Assembly: GCF_016526145.1 (NCBI RefSeq) | Contig: NZ_JADDUE010000004.1 | Span: 124,001-188,000 of the forward strand | Length of the DNA stretch: 64,000 nucleotides | Origin: Saccharopolyspora galaxeae | GTDB taxonomy: Bacteria > Actinomycetota > Actinomycetes > Mycobacteriales > Pseudonocardiaceae | Reading direction: 5' to 3' | Shown here: positions 62,055 through 64,000 of the stretch, piece by piece | Layout: each line of letters opens with the position of its first letter | Position numbering within the stretch: the first letter of the stretch is position 1 | The notes under the pieces: model-generated | Told to the model about the DNA's origin: nothing | The model's input: the letters and a program-made list of their open reading frames with translations, nothing else | The model's database searches: none | Program-made: the position numbers and the translations under genes

Positions 62055-62512
62055 GCAGCGAGCTGCCCGAACAAGCGGCCCAGGCGCTGCGCACCGCCTT
62101 GCAGGCGGAGCACGCCGCGGTGTGGACCTACGGGCTGGCGACGGCGTTCGCCGAGCAGTCCGCGGTCAGCTCGGCGGTGCAGCAGGCCACCGAGCTGCAC
62201 GAGCGGCACCGGGACGACGCGGAGCGGCTGATCCGGGCCGCGGGCTCGGCACCGGCGGTGGCCGCGCCCGCCTACGAGCTGCCGCAGCAGGTCACCGACG
62301 AGAACTCGGCGATCCGGGTGCTGGCCCTGGCGGAGCAGGAATGCGCGGTCGGCTGGCGGGCGGTGCTGGAACGCACCGAACCGGACAGCGGCGACCCCGC
62401 GGTGCGGCAGCTGGCGCTGGACGCGCTTACCACCGCGGCGAGCCGGGCGACCCGCTGGCGGATCACCATCGGCGAGGAACCGGCGGCGAAGGCGTTCCCC
62501 GGGCAGCCTTGA
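62051..62512 (+). CDS. Ferritin-like domain protein (DUF4439)
   Basis: A 153-residue four-helix protein of the DUF4439 ferritin-like family. Candidate metal ligands are the Glu and His of LQAEHAAVWTYGL (helix 1), ELHERHRDDAERLI (helix 2) and LAEQECAVGW (helix 3). No diiron function has been shown for this family. It has no signal peptide of its own and is translationally coupled to the lipoprotein gene. Confidence 0.85.
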   Translation: MSSELPEQAAQALRTALQAEHAAVWTYGLATAFAEQSAVSSAVQQATELHERHRDDAERLIRAAGSAPAVAAPAYELPQQVTDENSAIRVLALAEQECAVGWRAVLERTEPDSGDPAVRQLALDALTTAASRATRWRITIGEEPAAKAFPGQP

Positions 62513-62543
62513 TCCCCGAGCGAGCTCCCGTTGCCCCGCGGGG

Positions 62544-63830
62544 TCAGCTCCCGGTGCTGTCCTGCGGCCAGCCGAGCCGCAGCGCGTCCCGGGTGACCTC
62601 GGAGAGCCGGGCGTCCTCGAAAGTGGCCGGTTTGCCGAAGTAGCCGGACTCACCGACCACGACGAGGCGGTCCTGCTGCTCGGAGTAGTAGCCGACGTCC
62701 TGGCTGAGCTTCGGGAAGTCGTCGGGCAGGTCCCGCCCGGCGGAGACGAGGTCCATCACGTTGCCGGTGCTGTCGGTCGACACCAGCGAATTCAGCTGCG
62801 CGGCGGAAGCGGCGTCGGGCATCCGGACGGTCACCACGGACGTCAGTGCCCGCTGCCCGCCGGGCAGCGTGGTGGAGTACAGCGCCCTGGTGAGGTGCTC
62901 GCACTGGTGCTGCTGGAAATATGCCTTGATCTGCTCGGTGGAGACGTTCGCGCAGCCGCGGAAGCCCTCTTCCCGCAGTTCGGGGTGGAACTGGAACTTC
63001 CCCTGCGGCGGCTGCGGTCCCTGGGCCTGGTCATCGGCCGGGTCGGAGGGTTTGACCAACAGCCACACCAGTCCGGACAGCAGCGAGACGCCGAACAGCA
63101 CGAGCCCGCGCAGCAACCAGCCGGACGGGGTGATCTTGGTGCCGCCGTTCCCGCTCGCCGGGTTCGGCTCGGCCGGGGCCTGCCTGCTGGTGGAGGGGTG
63201 GGCGCGCTGAACAGGGGCGGCCTGCTGGGCCGGAGCGGCTTGCTGGGCCGTTCCCGGGTACTGCGGCCCCGGCTGCTGGGCCATTCCCGGGTGCTGAGCG
63301 GTTCCGGGATGCTGAGCGGTTCCGGGATGCTGGGCGGTTCCGGGGTGCTGAGCGGTTCCGGGCTGCTGGGCCGCTCCGGGGTGCTGGGCGGGGTACTGGT
63401 TCGCCCCGGCGTAGGCACCACCGGGATTCGACTGCGGCCAATAACCCTGCGCCGCATAGGGCTGCTGGTACGGATGCGCCGAGTACGCCTGGGTCGGCTG
63501 CTGCTGCGGCTGGTGCGCGGTCCCGTTCCACTGCTGGTTCCCGCCGCCCCAGCCGCTGTGCTGGTTGTCCGGGCCGTTGCCGTGCTGCCCGTGCTGCGAC
63601 TGCCCGTGCTGCGACTGTTCGTCGCGGGCGGACGGCTGCTGGAACGCGGGCCGGGTCGCGTCCCCGGGCGCACCGGAGGTGTTTTCGGGGGCGAAGTCGG
63701 CGGCTGTCGCCGCGCGCTGCTCGTGGTTCACCCGGGAGTTGTCGCGCTGCAGTGGCGCTGTGTCGCCGCGCGGAGTCTGCTGCGAGTCATTCATCTCTTC
63801 GGGCGCACCTTGGGGATCCGGCACGAGCAC
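62544..63830 (-). CDS. Pro/Gln-rich single-pass membrane protein
   Basis: A 428-residue protein of unknown function. The N-terminal 220 residues are cytoplasmic low-complexity sequence rich in Gln, His, Pro and Gly with tandem hexapeptides (QHPGTA and variants). One membrane helix (LVLFGVSLLSGLVWLLV, about residues 233-250) leads to an external domain of about 160 residues with two cysteines (RGCANVS, HQCEHLT). Start choice is uncertain: GTG at 63830 or ATG at 63794 (MNDSQQTPRGD); neither has an ideal binding site. Similar proteins with a QHQCEHLTRALY segment occur in actinobacteria. Confidence 0.78.
   Translation of the reverse strand: MLVPDPQGAPEEMNDSQQTPRGDTAPLQRDNSRVNHEQRAATAADFAPENTSGAPGDATRPAFQQPSARDEQSQHGQSQHGQHGNGPDNQHSGWGGGNQQWNGTAHQPQQQPTQAYSAHPYQQPYAAQGYWPQSNPGGAYAGANQYPAQHPGAAQQPGTAQHPGTAQHPGTAQHPGTAQHPGMAQQPGPQYPGTAQQAAPAQQAAPVQRAHPSTSRQAPAEPNPASGNGGTKITPSGWLLRGLVLFGVSLLSGLVWLLVKPSDPADDQAQGPQPPQGKFQFHPELREEGFRGCANVSTEQIKAYFQQHQCEHLTRALYSTTLPGGQRALTSVVTVRMPDAASAAQLNSLVSTDSTGNVMDLVSAGRDLPDDFPKLSQDVGYYSEQQDRLVVVGESGYFGKPATFEDARLSEVTRDALRLGWPQDSTGS
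63273..63380. repeat. 18-bp tandem repeat in the Pro/Gln-rich gene, six copies
   Basis: Units of the type GTGCTGAGCGGTTCCGGG start at 63273, 63291, 63309, 63327, 63345 and 63363. The first and last are diverged and the central four nearly identical. They encode the hexapeptide repeat of the N-terminal region. Confidence 0.88.
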
Positions 63831-63893
63831 CTACGGTAGCGGTTGCCGATCGATCGCAGAACAGCACGTGTGCAGCGATGACGTTCGGGCAGC

Positions 63894-64000
63894 TCAGGCA
63901 CGCAGCGCGAAGATCACTCGATCGAGATCGTCGGCGGTGTTGTAGAGGTGGAACCCGACCCGCGCCTTGCCCGCGCGCGGCGAGCTCACCACTCCCGCGG
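63894..64000 (-). CDS. C-terminus of a class V aminotransferase (partial)
   Basis: The complement of 63894-64000 encodes the last 34-35 residues of a protein ending ARVGFHLYNTADDLDRVIF then ALRA and TGA. The R-x-GFHLYNT-x-DD-x-DR pattern is typical of the C-terminal end of fold-type I class V aminotransferases such as cysteine desulfurase-like or kynureninase-like enzymes. The gene runs off the right edge; its substrate cannot be judged. Confidence 0.7.
   Translation of the reverse strand, partial: AGVVSSPRAGKARVGFHLYNTADDLDRVIFALRA

Noticed and set aside
63273-63380. Regular repeats as a possible CRISPR array
   Set aside because: The units are contiguous 18-bp tandem repeats in frame within a gene, with no spacers and no cas genes nearby.

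Overview
The window is very GC-rich chromosomal DNA with strong GC bias at third codon positions and frequent GTG and TTG starts with GGAGG-type ribosome binding sites. Its gene content (clgR-pspA-pspM, thyX instead of thyA, gpsI/pnp-rpsO, DUF3040, TIGR03085, HicB-like/DUF4097, DUF4439) points to an actinobacterium. The order ftsK, argA, pgsA, clgR, pspA and then rnj, dapA, thyX, dapB, pepR, pnp, rpsO, ribF, truB, dinF, nrnA, rbfA, infB, ylxR, nusA, rimP matches, from memory, the backbone of the Mycobacterium tuberculosis Rv2744c-Rv2844 interval. I infer a member of the Pseudonocardiales, Saccharopolyspora-like. No IS element, prophage, tRNA, rRNA or CRISPR array was seen.

Layout. 0.3-4.8 kb: MoxR ATPase, DUF58 protein and a membrane transglutaminase, an overlapping operon for an envelope-associated process. 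5.0-9.4 kb: DUF3040 protein, methyltransferase, ParA-like ATPase, a Nei glycosylase that must start at a CTG codon, and a uracil/xanthine-type permease. 9.6-13.5 kb: envelope-stress block clgR-pspA-pspM with cinA/pncC and pgsA. 13.8-24.4 kb: Uma2 nuclease-fold protein, argA, then an accessory run (secreted phospholipase A2, lactate dehydrogenase, secreted sialidase-fold protein) before ftsK, an acyltransferase and an exported peptidase-type hydrolase. 24.5-26.8 kb: a two-gene module of a MazG-like pyrophosphohydrolase and a PD-(D/E)XK plus DUF2075 helicase protein, separated by a structured spacer; this is one of the two most interesting loci.

26.9-35.7 kb: rnj-dapA overlap, TIGR03085 protein, thyX, divergent HicB-like/DUF4097 pair, AlkZ/YcaQ-type glycosylase, GNAT and a small VTT-like membrane protein. 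35.7-41.4 kb: the second most interesting locus, a same-strand set encoding an exported SBP56/methanethiol-oxidase-like beta-propeller, a polytopic membrane protein with Met/His-rich ends suggestive of copper, a YeeE/YedE sulfur transporter and two tiny secreted proteins. 42.0-55.8 kb: dapB, M16 peptidase, pnp, rpsO, thpR, an HTH regulator, ribF, truB, def, dinF, nrnA, rbfA and DUF503.

55.8-61.2 kb: the rimP-nusA-ylxR-infB translation/transcription operon, read right to left from a divergent promoter region with a G-quadruplex motif. 61.5-64.0 kb: a lipoprotein and ferritin-like DUF4439 pair, a Pro/Gln-rich membrane protein with an 18-bp tandem repeat, and the C-terminus of a class V aminotransferase at the edge.

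Two sequence-level themes run through the window. Many gene ends carry strong GC stem-loops, a few with U-runs. Short minisatellites and a dispersed intergenic hairpin element (three copies) occupy spacers and even the 3' end of thpR.
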